From positions 1 through 47,231 of the forward strand of contig CAZINW010000015.1 in assembly GCA_964540765.1 (NCBI GenBank): a DNA stretch of 47,231 nucleotides, given 5' to 3'. Origin of the DNA: CAZJLN01 sp964540765 (lineage in GTDB: Bacteria; Chloroflexota; Anaerolineae; Anaerolineales; Anaerolineaceae). Below the pieces are notes generated by a model. The model was given only the letters and a program-made list of their open reading frames with translations. It did no database searches and had not been told where the DNA came from. Made by a program: the position numbers and the translations under genes. Below, piece by piece: positions 1-6,764 of this stretch (the first letter of the stretch is position 1; each line of letters starts with the position of its first letter).

Positions 1-55
1 AACCCCCGGCCTTCTCAATGCCATTGAGACGCGCTCCCAACTGCGCTATGGGCCC
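1..55 (-). tRNA. tRNA-Ala (anticodon GGC), 3' part outside window
   Basis: Read on the minus strand from 55, the sequence starts GGGCCCA (acceptor), then the D arm, then a perfect 5-bp anticodon stem around loop ATGGCAT. T33 is followed by anticodon GGC at plus positions 20-22, which reads GCC (Ala). The acceptor 3' strand lies beyond the left edge, so the G3:U70 pair cannot be checked. It lies downstream of a second tRNA-Ala gene on the same strand. Confidence 0.85.
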
Positions 56-193
56 AGGTTATAATTTTACTTCCCATAGGCGCTCCCAATTCCCCAGAAG
101 GGGACTATGTGCGCTATGGGCCCAGGTTATAATTTTACTTCCCATAGGCGCTCCCAATTCCCCAGAAGGGGACTACGTGCGCTATGGGCCCAG
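43..193. repeat. 68-bp tandem repeat built on a tRNA-Ala 5' half
   Basis: The unit starting GCGCTATGGGCCCAGG occurs at 43, 111 and 179, exactly 68 bp apart; the third copy is cut off at about 193. On the minus strand each unit holds the first 14 bases of the neighbouring tRNA-Ala, a 19-base insertion able to fold as TCCCC-TTCT-GGGGA, then the TTGGGAGCGC segment of the tRNA D arm, and an AT-rich stretch. None of the extra units continues into an anticodon arm, so they are not complete tRNAs. Confidence 0.85.
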
Positions 194-253
194 ATATTTT
201 TATGTTCCGGTCGGTGCCTGCGGTCTGTCCATCAGGCGCCTCCCAGCTCATGA

Positions 254-326
254 TGGACCTGGAGGGATTCGAACCCTCGACCTCTTCAGTGCGATTGAAG
301 CGCGCTCCCAACTGCGCTACAGGCCC
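254..326 (-). tRNA. tRNA-Ala (anticodon CGC)
   Basis: A complete 73-nt cloverleaf on the minus strand. The acceptor GGGCCTG pairs with CAGGTCC and contains the G3:U70 wobble that identifies alanine tRNAs; the discriminator is A. The anticodon stem CTTCA/TGAAG encloses loop ATCGCAC, giving CGC (codon GCG) at plus positions 291-293. The T arm GAGGGTTCGAATCCCTC is standard. CCA is not encoded (TCA follows). It probably shares a transcript with the GGC tRNA-Ala. Confidence 0.95.
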
Positions 327-386
327 GATTCTCTTGCATGATCTCATTTTTTGCATGAGAAACAGGCTCGATTTCAGAGTTTCAAG

Positions 387-415
387 ATTCTACTTGAGAG
401 AGAACAAACTGTCAA
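387..415 (-). promoter_or_regulatory. Promoter for the tRNA-Ala genes
   Basis: On the minus strand TTGACA (415-410) is followed after exactly 17 bp by TAGAAT (392-387). This is a near-consensus housekeeping-sigma promoter. It would start RNA near 380, about 54 nt before the 5' end of tRNA-Ala(CGC). Confidence 0.7.
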
Positions 416-468
416 GCAAAATAGCTGAGGGTGTTGAAAAACCTTTCGTGTCATTATCATTCCCTGAT

Positions 469-599
469 CCCAAAGGGACGCAGAGCGAGGAACTCAGTGC
501 CCATCCCACTCCCAAAGGGACGCAAAGCGAGGGATGCATTGCCGGAGGCACGCAGTGCCCATCCCAATCCCTGTCCCAATCCCAAAGGGACGCAGAGCG
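469..599. repeat. Cluster of three 19-bp dispersed repeats
   Basis: CCCAAAGGGACGCAGAGCG occurs at 469-487, 511-529 (one mismatch) and 581-599. The interval also holds 'CGCAGTGCCCATCCC'-type segments that recur near 22689. No reading frame here looks like a protein; 330-740 contains only repeats and the tRNA promoter. Confidence 0.75.
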
Positions 600-686
600 G
601 AGTGGGGCACACAGAGTAAACGAGAGATGCATACGTGCAAATGTAGTATAGCGCTCTCATTTTTCCAAAACTTGAGACTGCTTTGC

Positions 687-727
687 CCCAGAAAAGAACT
701 GGGATGATATCCCAGAGAGGAACTGGG
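687..727. repeat. Double CCCAG-N7-CTGGG palindromic repeat
   Basis: Two small hairpins, CCCAG-AAAAGAA-CTGGG (687-703) and CCCAG-AGAGGAA-CTGGG (711-727), are joined by the interrupted palindrome GGGATGATATCCC. The same arrangement recurs at 11244-11280 and a single unit at about 46657, so this is a dispersed repeat family. Confidence 0.7.
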
Positions 728-753
728 TGTAGCCTTATTAATTCCTCCCCCTT

Positions 754-875
754 CACCCAGCCTGCAAGTTGAATGAACGGCCAGGTTGTGTTGGGTTACG
801 GGCAAGCCTGAACTGGTTTTGACCTATATCCAACGATTGTGCCCCTGTAGATTACCCTCCACCCAACCTACAAAC
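754..875. repeat. Fragment related to the 1996-2156 inverted-repeat element
   Basis: CACCCAGCCTGCAAG at 754 and CACCCAACCTACAA near 860 flank a core, GTTGGGTTACGGGCAAGCCTG. This resembles the core GTTTCGGGCAGGCTC of the intact element at 1996-2156. Here both ends point the same way, so it is a rearranged or decayed copy. It abuts the 3' end of the lipoprotein gene. Confidence 0.5.
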
Positions 876-887
876 TTCCGGAGAACC

Positions 888-1394
888 TTACGGCACATAT
901 GGTGGCAGATCCAGAATCTGGCAGGTACCACCCTCTGTGCAGGTGATGTGTACTTCAAACTCGGTGACGGGAGGCATTTCTTCCTCTGTGGCACCGCAAC
1001 AGGGACCACGCACAAATTGGGTGTCGTCCGGATTCCGGTAAGTGACAGTGTAGACGAATTCTGTCTCTGAAGGTTGCCCGGTCAGATCAGCGCTGTATAA
1101 CTGCAAGCACTGAATACCATTGATCTCACAGCCATTTTTTAGCAATCCAGCTTTATCTTTCGGGTCCAAATCCGGGTTATATCCCTGCAATATTTCATAA
1201 GAGCCACCATAAAGCGCAGCAGCCTCCTCATATTTTCCATGGTTGAGGTAGACAAAAAAGTTGGTCATGTCAAGTAAGGCCTGCGAGGTGGCAGGTGGGG
1301 TCTGATCGGGGAGTGGGACGACGGGCTCAGCCGTTGTAGTTTGGCAGGCAGCCAGCAGGATCACGCCAATCAAAATTAACCAAGTGTGTTTCAT
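888..1394 (-). CDS. Predicted lipoprotein of unknown function
   Basis: A 168-residue protein that starts with a lipoprotein signal peptide: Lys-His at the N-terminus, a hydrophobic run and lipobox LAAC, giving a lipid-anchored Cys at about residue 17. The start at 1394 is chosen because a strong AGGAGG lies just upstream; a TTG 12 codons earlier would put extra residues before the signal. After a short Thr/Pro linker comes a mixed domain with the pattern 'NHGKYEEAAALYGG' at about 45-58, which is reminiscent of NTF2-like folds. It has six Cys after the anchor, including an adjacent pair, so disulfides are possible outside the cell. A TATAAT-like -10 lies just upstream. I do not recognise the family. 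Confidence 0.75.
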   Translation of the reverse strand: MKHTWLILIGVILLAACQTTTAEPVVPLPDQTPPATSQALLDMTNFFVYLNHGKYEEAAALYGGSYEILQGYNPDLDPKDKAGLLKNGCEINGIQCLQLYSADLTGQPSETEFVYTVTYRNPDDTQFVRGPCCGATEEEMPPVTEFEVHITCTEGGTCQILDLPPYVP

Positions 1395-1509
1395 GAACAC
1401 CTCCTGTGAAAAGGGTCGATCATAGGTCAATTATAGCCGTAAACGAAGAAATAGCATCTGTTTTTGACGGGAGGAGTGATCATCAATCAATCATTAACTT
1501 TGAGAGATA

Positions 1510-1541
1510 TAAAAAAATGAGCCCCACTTTCTTGTGGGGCT
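1510..1541 (-). terminator. Intrinsic terminator
   Basis: On the minus strand AGCCCCAC-AAGAAA-GTGGGGCT forms an 8-bp GC-rich hairpin followed by CATTTTTTT. It ends the transcript of the 42-residue protein gene at 1697-1825 and isolates it from the lipoprotein gene. Confidence 0.85.
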
Positions 1542-1696
1542 AAATTCATTTGATAATCAGAACGCAAGCGCTTAAAACCTTACGGGATAGACGAACCTAT
1601 GCCAGTGACAGGTACGTTTGCGTTGGACATGCACCAGCATGCATCCATCCACCCTGAAAACATACTAAATTCAGCATTAGGGCTTGTCAGAAACTC

Positions 1697-1825
1697 TCAA
1701 GCGGGGGTTATTGTACCACCGGTACGTTTCTTTTCGATCTTCTGCTTGCGTTTTTCCTTTTGGGTCAGCTTTGGTTTCTTGCGCACTTCCTTGCCGGCCT
1801 TGTCCTTACTTCCTTTATCAGGCAT
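1697..1825 (-). CDS. Small Lys-rich basic protein (42 aa)
   Basis: A 42-codon frame preceded by AAAGGAGGAGCAACG before ATG, a near-perfect ribosome binding site. It also has its own promoter (1883-1910) and its own terminator (1510-1541). The protein starts MPDKGSKDKAGKEVRKK and continues with 'QKEKRKQK' and 'EKKR'; about 40% of residues are Lys or Arg. I recall similar short MPDK... Lys-rich proteins annotated as hypothetical in other bacteria, but no function is known to me. The composition suggests nucleic acid or ribosome binding (inference). It is too short for standard ORF cut-offs, and a 89-codon frame on the other strand is its shadow. Confidence 0.85.
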   Translation of the reverse strand: MPDKGSKDKAGKEVRKKPKLTQKEKRKQKIEKKRTGGTITPA

Positions 1826-1882
1826 CGTTGCTCCTCCTTTGGTGAAAAAAAATAGTGCCATGCTGTAATTGCAACACGATTA

Positions 1883-1910
1883 ATTATACCCAATTCCGGT
1901 GGTATTTCAA
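1883..1910 (-). promoter_or_regulatory. Promoter of the small basic protein
   Basis: On the minus strand TTGAAA (1910-1905), a 16-bp spacer and TATAAT (1888-1883). Transcription would start near 1876, giving a leader of about 50 nt before the ATG at 1825. Confidence 0.7.
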
Positions 1911-1995
1911 TATTTTAATGACAATTTTAATGAGTCAGTTTAATGAGTCAGTTTTAATGAGTTAAGGGAGACAAAGAAAATTTTCGCGCAAAAAA

Positions 1996-2156
1996 CGTAG
2001 GTTGGGTGAAGGGGGAAGGTAAAGCCAGACATTTTTCCTAAATCATTGCACCCCCGAAACCCAACACCATAGTTGCTGGGTTTCGGGCAGGCTCAGGTCG
2101 ATTGATAGATGTCATTAATCAGCGCTCATCCGTGTCCGTCCTACACCCAGCCTACG
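1996..2156. repeat. 161-bp inverted-repeat element with central hairpin (MITE-like)
   Basis: The ends are CGTAGGTTGGGTG (1996-2008) and CACCCAGCCTACG (2144-2156), inverted repeats with one mismatch in 13. Inside, CCCGAAACCCA (2053-2063) and TGGGTTTCGGG (2077-2087) form a perfect 11-bp hairpin. There is no coding frame. It fills most of the gap between the small-protein promoter and the deacetylase gene, and a related decayed fragment lies at 754-875. Confidence 0.65.
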
Positions 2157-2173
2157 ATTCTATTTCGCTTCAC

Positions 2174-2902
2174 TCAATATTGGTGCCACAACCTGCCGCC
2201 ACCGCCAGCGCAGTAATTTGAGATGGCAAGCTTCATTTCATCCAGGTCAGCCCAGAAAGTACTCAGTTGGGATTTGTAGGCGGCGATGGCGTCCTGCCAG
2301 GCTTGCAAGCCATCCTGCATAATGACAGCAGGAATACGCTGCCACTGTTCGGTTTCCAGCATGGCAACTTGGGCAGGGTCGTGGATCACATAAGGGTAGT
2401 CGGCGTAGTAAAGTGCTGGCCAAGCACTTGCCTGCACTGCCAGGGCTGCAAGGCGGTGATCAATGTGGCTGCCGATGCCCATGGGGACAACCAGACAGGC
2501 ATCCTGCGGGAGATGGTGCTTCAGGTGGGCGGCAATTTCTGTGACCAGGGAAGGTTCGGGCTCAGCATCAAAGAGGTCCTGGTCAGCCTGGATAAGGGCA
2601 GTGCCATTCTCCTTGAAGCGGTAAATACAATCCTGCCAGTCAAGATGCCGCGGCAGGGCGCCGAGCACCTGGCAGGCTTGCAGGTCTTCCTGGCGACGGA
2701 TCACCACTGCATCTGCATCCGCCTCCCAGCGTTGGTGCAGTTCGCAGGCGAATGCAGGCAAATTGTCTTCAGGGGGGCTGCCTGCGGTCAGTGTCCAAAT
2801 CTCAACCAGACCGCCATCGCGTACCTGTTCATAAACCAACCCACCGCAGGAGAGAACGACATCGTCAAGATGGGGGGAAATGTAAATATAGTGTGTTGTC
2901 AT
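2174..2902 (-). CDS. PIG-L/LmbE family deacetylase
   Basis: A 242-residue zinc-dependent hydrolase of the PIG-L family, whose members remove acetyl groups from N-acetylglucosaminyl conjugates. The metal site is visible: PHLDD at 10-14 near the N-terminus (with 'LSCGG' following) and 'GSHIDHR' at about 144-150. The N-terminal strand 'HYIYISPHLDD' is typical. Length fits the family, and there is no signal peptide, so it is cytoplasmic. ATG at 2902 has CAGGAG upstream. The substrate cannot be told from sequence; no bacillithiol, mycothiol or lincosamide genes are nearby. It is divergent from the Thr/Pro-rich protein gene. Confidence 0.85.
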   Translation of the reverse strand: MTTHYIYISPHLDDVVLSCGGLVYEQVRDGGLVEIWTLTAGSPPEDNLPAFACELHQRWEADADAVVIRRQEDLQACQVLGALPRHLDWQDCIYRFKENGTALIQADQDLFDAEPEPSLVTEIAAHLKHHLPQDACLVVPMGIGSHIDHRLAALAVQASAWPALYYADYPYVIHDPAQVAMLETEQWQRIPAVIMQDGLQAWQDAIAAYKSQLSTFWADLDEMKLAISNYCAGGGGRLWHQY

Positions 2903-2959
2903 AAATGCTCCTGGGGCATGCGTTTTTTACGAAACGCAATTGTGATGGTATGATTAAGC

Positions 2960-2988
2960 TTGTCACTTGTCTTGCCTGATGTTATTAT
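2960..2988 (+). promoter_or_regulatory. Promoter for the 3010 gene and probably the M42 genes
   Basis: TTGTCA (2960-2965), a 17-bp spacer and TATTAT (2983-2988). The predicted start near 2995 is about 15 nt before the TTG start codon at 3010. Confidence 0.55.
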
Positions 2989-3009
2989 TTTAACCTCGGA
3001 GACGCTTTT

Positions 3010-3435
3010 TTGAACAGACTATCAAAGCAAAAGCGCACACGCTACATTCTAATCTTGGTGATCATCCTGACGATCCCCTGCTATGCTCTTGGGCTGATCC
3101 TTTTGCGGGTTAATCGTGGTCCATTGCCCCCGACTGCCACACCGACGAACACCCCCACTGTGACGCGCACAGCGACCATCACCTTAACCGCCTACCAGAC
3201 CAGCACTTTCACGCTGACACCCACCTTCTCGCAGACACCCACATTCACGCTAACCCCGACTGACACCCATACGCCTACCATGACCATGACGTATACGGCA
3301 ACACCCACACTCACACCCACACTCACACCCACACCCACAGAGACGCCTACACTCACAGAAACACTGACACCGACTGAAATTGGCACGATGACACCCACTG
3401 ACGAAGTCAACCCTCACAACTCCATAACTCCTTAA
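3010..3435 (+). CDS. Membrane-anchored Thr/Pro-rich surface protein
   Basis: A 141-residue protein with a basic N-terminus (residues 1-11), one transmembrane helix (about 12-33) and an extracytoplasmic tail of about 105 residues almost wholly made of TPT/TLT/TPTxT repeats. Such stalks are common in Anaerolineae surface proteins and are potential O-glycosylation sites (inference). The DNA is correspondingly repetitive (ACACCCACACTC units at about 3300-3345), so its length may vary between strains. The start is TTG at 3010 with GGAG about 9 nt upstream. No catalytic domain is present. It could be a spacer or anchor protein; function unknown. It precedes the M42 genes on the same strand with a 39-bp gap. 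Confidence 0.7.
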   Translation: MNRLSKQKRTRYILILVIILTIPCYALGLILLRVNRGPLPPTATPTNTPTVTRTATITLTAYQTSTFTLTPTFSQTPTFTLTPTDTHTPTMTMTYTATPTLTPTLTPTPTETPTLTETLTPTEIGTMTPTDEVNPHNSITP

Positions 3436-3474
3436 AATAATGGAAAGCATTAGAATTGGAAGTGACAAAAGCCT

Positions 3475-4539
3475 ATGAATGACATACTCCCCTTCTTAAA
3501 GCAACTCTTAAGCGCGCCGGGTCTCTCCGGTTACGAAGATCCTGTTCGTCAAATCATCCAGGATGCCTGGCAACCGTTATCTGATGAGATCGCGGTCAGC
3601 CGCTTGGGCAGCCTGCACGCCCTTAAAAGGGGCAGGGGCAGCCAGCCCAGGCGGAAAGTGATGCTTTCTGCCCATATGGATGCCATTGGCATGATGGTGA
3701 CCGGCATCCAGGATGGACTGCTGCGCTTCACCAAGGTCGGCGGGATTGACAGTCGCATCCTGCCGGGTCAACTGGTGACCGTGCATGGTCGCAGAGACCT
3801 GCCTGCCATCGTGGTGCAGCCCCCGGCTTTTCTCCTGCCCGAGGAAGCAGCCGCTGGACCGGTTGAGATGCAGTACCTGCTGGTGGATACCGGCTTGCGC
3901 CCGCAGGAGGTGGATGAACTGGTGCGCGTGGGGGATGTGATCTCCTTTGCCCAGGCTCCCTTGGAATTAAGTGGTGGGGCGGTCTCGGGTCACACCCTGG
4001 ATAACCGTGTGTCGGTGGCAGCCGTGACGATCTGCCTAGATTTGCTGCAACGCCGCGCGCATGATTGGGATGTCTGGGCCGTTGCCACCTCACAGGAAGA
4101 GGAAACCCTCGCTGGGGCACTTACCTCGCCGGTCGAGATCCAGCCCGATATGGCCATCGTCATCGATGTGTGTTTTGCCAAAGGCCTGGGCGGGTCTGAC
4201 TGGCGCTCCATGGAGTTGGGTAAAGGTGTTGGTTTGGCATGGGGGCCCAACATCCACCCGGCGCTTTACAAAGCCATGCAAGCAAAGGCAGAGGAACTTG
4301 AGATCCCTTATGTGCGCGATTTGACGCCGCGCATGTCCGGAACGGATGCCATGGGCATCCAGGTGGTGCAATCCGGTATTCCCTGCGTGGTGCTTGGCAT
4401 TCCCCTGCGCTATATGCACACGCCGGTGGAAACCGTCTCATTAAAGGATATCAAACGGGTCGGGCGCCTGATGGCTGAATTTATCAGTGACCTCCCCCCT
4501 GAGTTCATGGACACAATCACCTGGGAAGAAAAATCATGA
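3475..4539 (+). CDS. M42 family aminopeptidase, paralog 1
   Basis: A 354-residue M42 (tetrahedral TET/glutamyl aminopeptidase) enzyme that cuts N-terminal residues from peptides with two metal ions. Expected ligands and catalytic residues are present: His in 'AHMDAIG' (about 67), Asp in 'TLDNR' (about 176), the Glu pair in 'QEEETLAGA' (about 208-209), Asp in 'VIDVC' (about 231) and His in 'YMHTPVE' (about 315). The usual 'QEEVGLRGA' is changed to 'QEEETLAGA', making this the most divergent of the three paralogs here. The N-terminus 'APGLSGYED' is typical. It overlaps the next M42 gene by ATGA, so the two are translationally coupled. Cytoplasmic, no signal peptide. Confidence 0.9.
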   Translation: MNDILPFLKQLLSAPGLSGYEDPVRQIIQDAWQPLSDEIAVSRLGSLHALKRGRGSQPRRKVMLSAHMDAIGMMVTGIQDGLLRFTKVGGIDSRILPGQLVTVHGRRDLPAIVVQPPAFLLPEEAAAGPVEMQYLLVDTGLRPQEVDELVRVGDVISFAQAPLELSGGAVSGHTLDNRVSVAAVTICLDLLQRRAHDWDVWAVATSQEEETLAGALTSPVEIQPDMAIVIDVCFAKGLGGSDWRSMELGKGVGLAWGPNIHPALYKAMQAKAEELEIPYVRDLTPRMSGTDAMGIQVVQSGIPCVVLGIPLRYMHTPVETVSLKDIKRVGRLMAEFISDLPPEFMDTITWEEKS

Positions 4540-5621
4540 AAAATTTGGATGGATCAGCAATGAAAACCCCTGAAATTGGCAAAGCTCAGGTTGATCTGCT
4601 TGAGAAGCTCTGTAATGCTGCTGCTGTCTCAGGCGATGAGCAGGAAGTACGCCAGATCGTAATGGATGAAGTCAAGCCGGTGGCTGATGAAGTCAAAGTG
4701 GATGCACTTGGCAACCTGCTGGTGACGAAATTTGGACGCAGCGACAATAAGGTGCGGGTGATGCTGGCAGCCCATATGGACGAGATCGGTTTTATGCTGG
4801 TCAAGGATGATGAGGGGGGGCTGTTCGAGTTTGTGACCATTGGCGGCATCGATGAACGTCAGCTCGTGGGAAAGCCCGTCCTGGTTGGCAAAGAGCACCT
4901 GCCTGGTGTGATCGGCGCCAAAGCCATTCATCTGACCACCGCGGATGAACGCAAGAACGTGCTTAAGGTGGATCAAATGCGCATTGATATGGGGCCGGAT
5001 ATCGGTAGCAAGGTTAAAGTCGGTGAGCGCGCCACTTTTGCCACGAAACTGGAAGTGATCGGACCGAGCATTCGTGCCAAGGCATTGGACGACCGCCTGG
5101 GTGTGGTCAACCTGATTGAACTGGTGAGACATGCGCCGGACAATATTGACCTGCTGGCGGCTTTCACCGTTCAGGAAGAGGTTGGCTTGCGGGGTGCACG
5201 CGTGGCAGCTTATGCCTTTGATCCGCAGATCGGGATTGCATTGGATTCGACCCCTGCCCTGGACCTGCCGGGATGGGAAGCCGAAGAAGAAAACGGGCGT
5301 TACAACACGCGCCTTGACCACGGCCCTGCCATCTACCTGATGGACGCTGCCACGATCGCTGACAGGCGTTTGGTGGACTGGCTGGTCAGGTCGGCTGAGG
5401 CAGAGGGCATTCCCTGGCAGTACCGCCAGCCCAATTTGGGCGGCACCGACGCGGGTGCCATTCATAAGGTGCGCGCGGGTGTGCCGAGTGTGTCTGTTTC
5501 TGTGCCGCAGCGCTACATCCACACTGCTGCCGGGCTGATCCGCATGGATGATTGGGTCAACACCCTGCGTCTGGTTCATACTGCGCTGACAAAACTCACA
5601 GCGGGACTGCTGGAGCGTTAA
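4536..5621 (+). CDS. M42 family aminopeptidase, paralog 2
   Basis: A 361-residue M42 metallopeptidase. Motifs: 'AAVSGDEQEV' near the N-terminus, 'AHMDEIGFM' (about 79-87), 'ALDDRLG' (about 185), 'QEEVGLRGA' (about 214-222), 'IALDSTPA' and 'RYIHTAAG' near the C-terminus. All metal and catalytic positions of the family are kept. The start at 4536 overlaps the previous stop; an internal ATG at 4560 is a possible alternative because the first eight residues are outside the family core. Part of a three-gene run of paralogs. The different substrate-pocket sequences suggest different residue preferences (inference). Confidence 0.9.
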   Translation: MKNLDGSAMKTPEIGKAQVDLLEKLCNAAAVSGDEQEVRQIVMDEVKPVADEVKVDALGNLLVTKFGRSDNKVRVMLAAHMDEIGFMLVKDDEGGLFEFVTIGGIDERQLVGKPVLVGKEHLPGVIGAKAIHLTTADERKNVLKVDQMRIDMGPDIGSKVKVGERATFATKLEVIGPSIRAKALDDRLGVVNLIELVRHAPDNIDLLAAFTVQEEVGLRGARVAAYAFDPQIGIALDSTPALDLPGWEAEEENGRYNTRLDHGPAIYLMDAATIADRRLVDWLVRSAEAEGIPWQYRQPNLGGTDAGAIHKVRAGVPSVSVSVPQRYIHTAAGLIRMDDWVNTLRLVHTALTKLTAGLLER

Positions 5622-5670
5622 TTCCCGCTTCCATACAGGATTTACGAAAACATTTATCAGGAGACGACGC

Positions 5671-6666
5671 ATGAAAGCACTGATCAAGAAATTTGTTGAA
5701 ACCCCCGGGCCCTCCGGATACGAAGATAAAATCCGCGCGGCGGTGATGGAAGAGATCAAGGATCACGTGGACGAGATGCACGTGGACGCCCTCGGCAATT
5801 TGATCGCCCGCAAAGGCAGCAAGCAGGCGGACGGGCTGCGCATCATGATCTCGGCGCATATCGACGAAATTGGTCTGATGGTCACCCATGTGGACGCTGA
5901 TGGCTTTGCGCGCTTTATTGGCATCGGTGGGGTTAGCCCGCTCACCTGCCTGGGTGGACGGGTGCTTTTTATGAATGGAGCCCGCGGCGTGATCGGTTGT
6001 GATAAGTTGGAGGCGGGCAAAGTGCCCACCCTGGATAAACTTTTCATCGATGTGGGTGCCAGCAGCAAAGATAACTGCCCAGTCACAGTGGGCGATGTGT
6101 GCGGTTTTGAACGACCGTACATGGAACTGGGCGAGCGGCTGGTTGCCAAGTCCATGGATGACAGGATTGCTGCCGTGGTGGCAGTGGAAGCTTTGCGCGG
6201 GCTCAAGCACAGTCCGCACGAAATTTATTTTGTGTTCAGCGTGCAGGAAGAGGTCGGCATCCGTGGCGCCATCACGGCGGCTTACGGTGTGGACCCTGAC
6301 CTGGGATTGGCAATTGACGTCACCCGCAGCGGTGATACCCCCAAGACGATCAAGATGGAAACCGCGTTGGGTAAAGGACCTGCCATCAAAGTACGCGACT
6401 CATCGTTCATAGCTGACCCCAAGGTGGTCACATGGATGGTTGAGACAGCCAAGTCAGCGGGCATTCCCTACCAGATGGAAGTGTTGGAAGCCGGCGGGAC
6501 CGATGGACGCGCCATCCAGATGACGCGGGCTGGCGTACCGGCGGGCTGTCTTTCAATTGCATGCCGCTACATTCACTCGCCTTCCGAGATGGTCGATCAA
6601 CGCGATGTGGAGAATGCGATCAAGCTGCTGATCGAACTGCTCAGCAACCTGGTCAGGTTGGCTTAA
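5671..6666 (+). CDS. M42 family aminopeptidase, paralog 3
   Basis: A 331-residue M42 metallopeptidase with a strong SD (AGGAGACGACGC before ATG). Motifs: 'TPGPSGYED' at the N-terminus, 'AHIDEIGLMV' (about 66), 'SMDDRIA' (about 164), 'QEEVGIRGA' (about 193), 'AIDVTRSGDTP' and 'RYIHSPSEM' near the C-terminus. All ligands are present. It follows paralog 2 by 49 bp and is probably co-transcribed with it. M42 enzymes form 12-subunit tetrahedral particles; three co-expressed paralogs could form homo- or hetero-particles (inference). Confidence 0.92.
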   Translation: MKALIKKFVETPGPSGYEDKIRAAVMEEIKDHVDEMHVDALGNLIARKGSKQADGLRIMISAHIDEIGLMVTHVDADGFARFIGIGGVSPLTCLGGRVLFMNGARGVIGCDKLEAGKVPTLDKLFIDVGASSKDNCPVTVGDVCGFERPYMELGERLVAKSMDDRIAAVVAVEALRGLKHSPHEIYFVFSVQEEVGIRGAITAAYGVDPDLGLAIDVTRSGDTPKTIKMETALGKGPAIKVRDSSFIADPKVVTWMVETAKSAGIPYQMEVLEAGGTDGRAIQMTRAGVPAGCLSIACRYIHSPSEMVDQRDVENAIKLLIELLSNLVRLA

Positions 6667-6764
6667 AGCTGGCTGTCAACTATAATTAATTTAATAAAGA
6701 AGACAGCTGTTTGAAGAGAGGAATTTTTGCAGCTTTCAAACAGTCCGGTGAACTGGAAATATAC

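Noticed and set aside
43..193. CRISPR array
   Set aside because: The units are directly adjacent with no variable spacers and derive from a tRNA gene.
184..651. Open frames through the tRNA and repeat region
   Set aside because: They cross a complete tRNA gene and repeats; no SD or protein-like composition.
1599..1868. 89-codon plus-strand frame
   Set aside because: It is antisense to the well-supported 42-residue gene with SD, promoter and terminator.
2267..2953. 228-codon plus-strand frame opposite the PIG-L gene
   Set aside because: The minus frame has the PHLDD and SHIDH motifs and an SD; the plus frame has none.
3192..3468. Val/Gly- and Cys/Gly-rich minus-strand frames
   Set aside because: They are the antisense of the Thr/Pro repeat tract in the 3010 gene.
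4629..5759. 376-codon minus-strand frame across M42 paralogs 2 and 3
   Set aside because: Antisense shadow of two clear M42 genes; no SD, and composition is rich in His/Gln as expected for a shadow.
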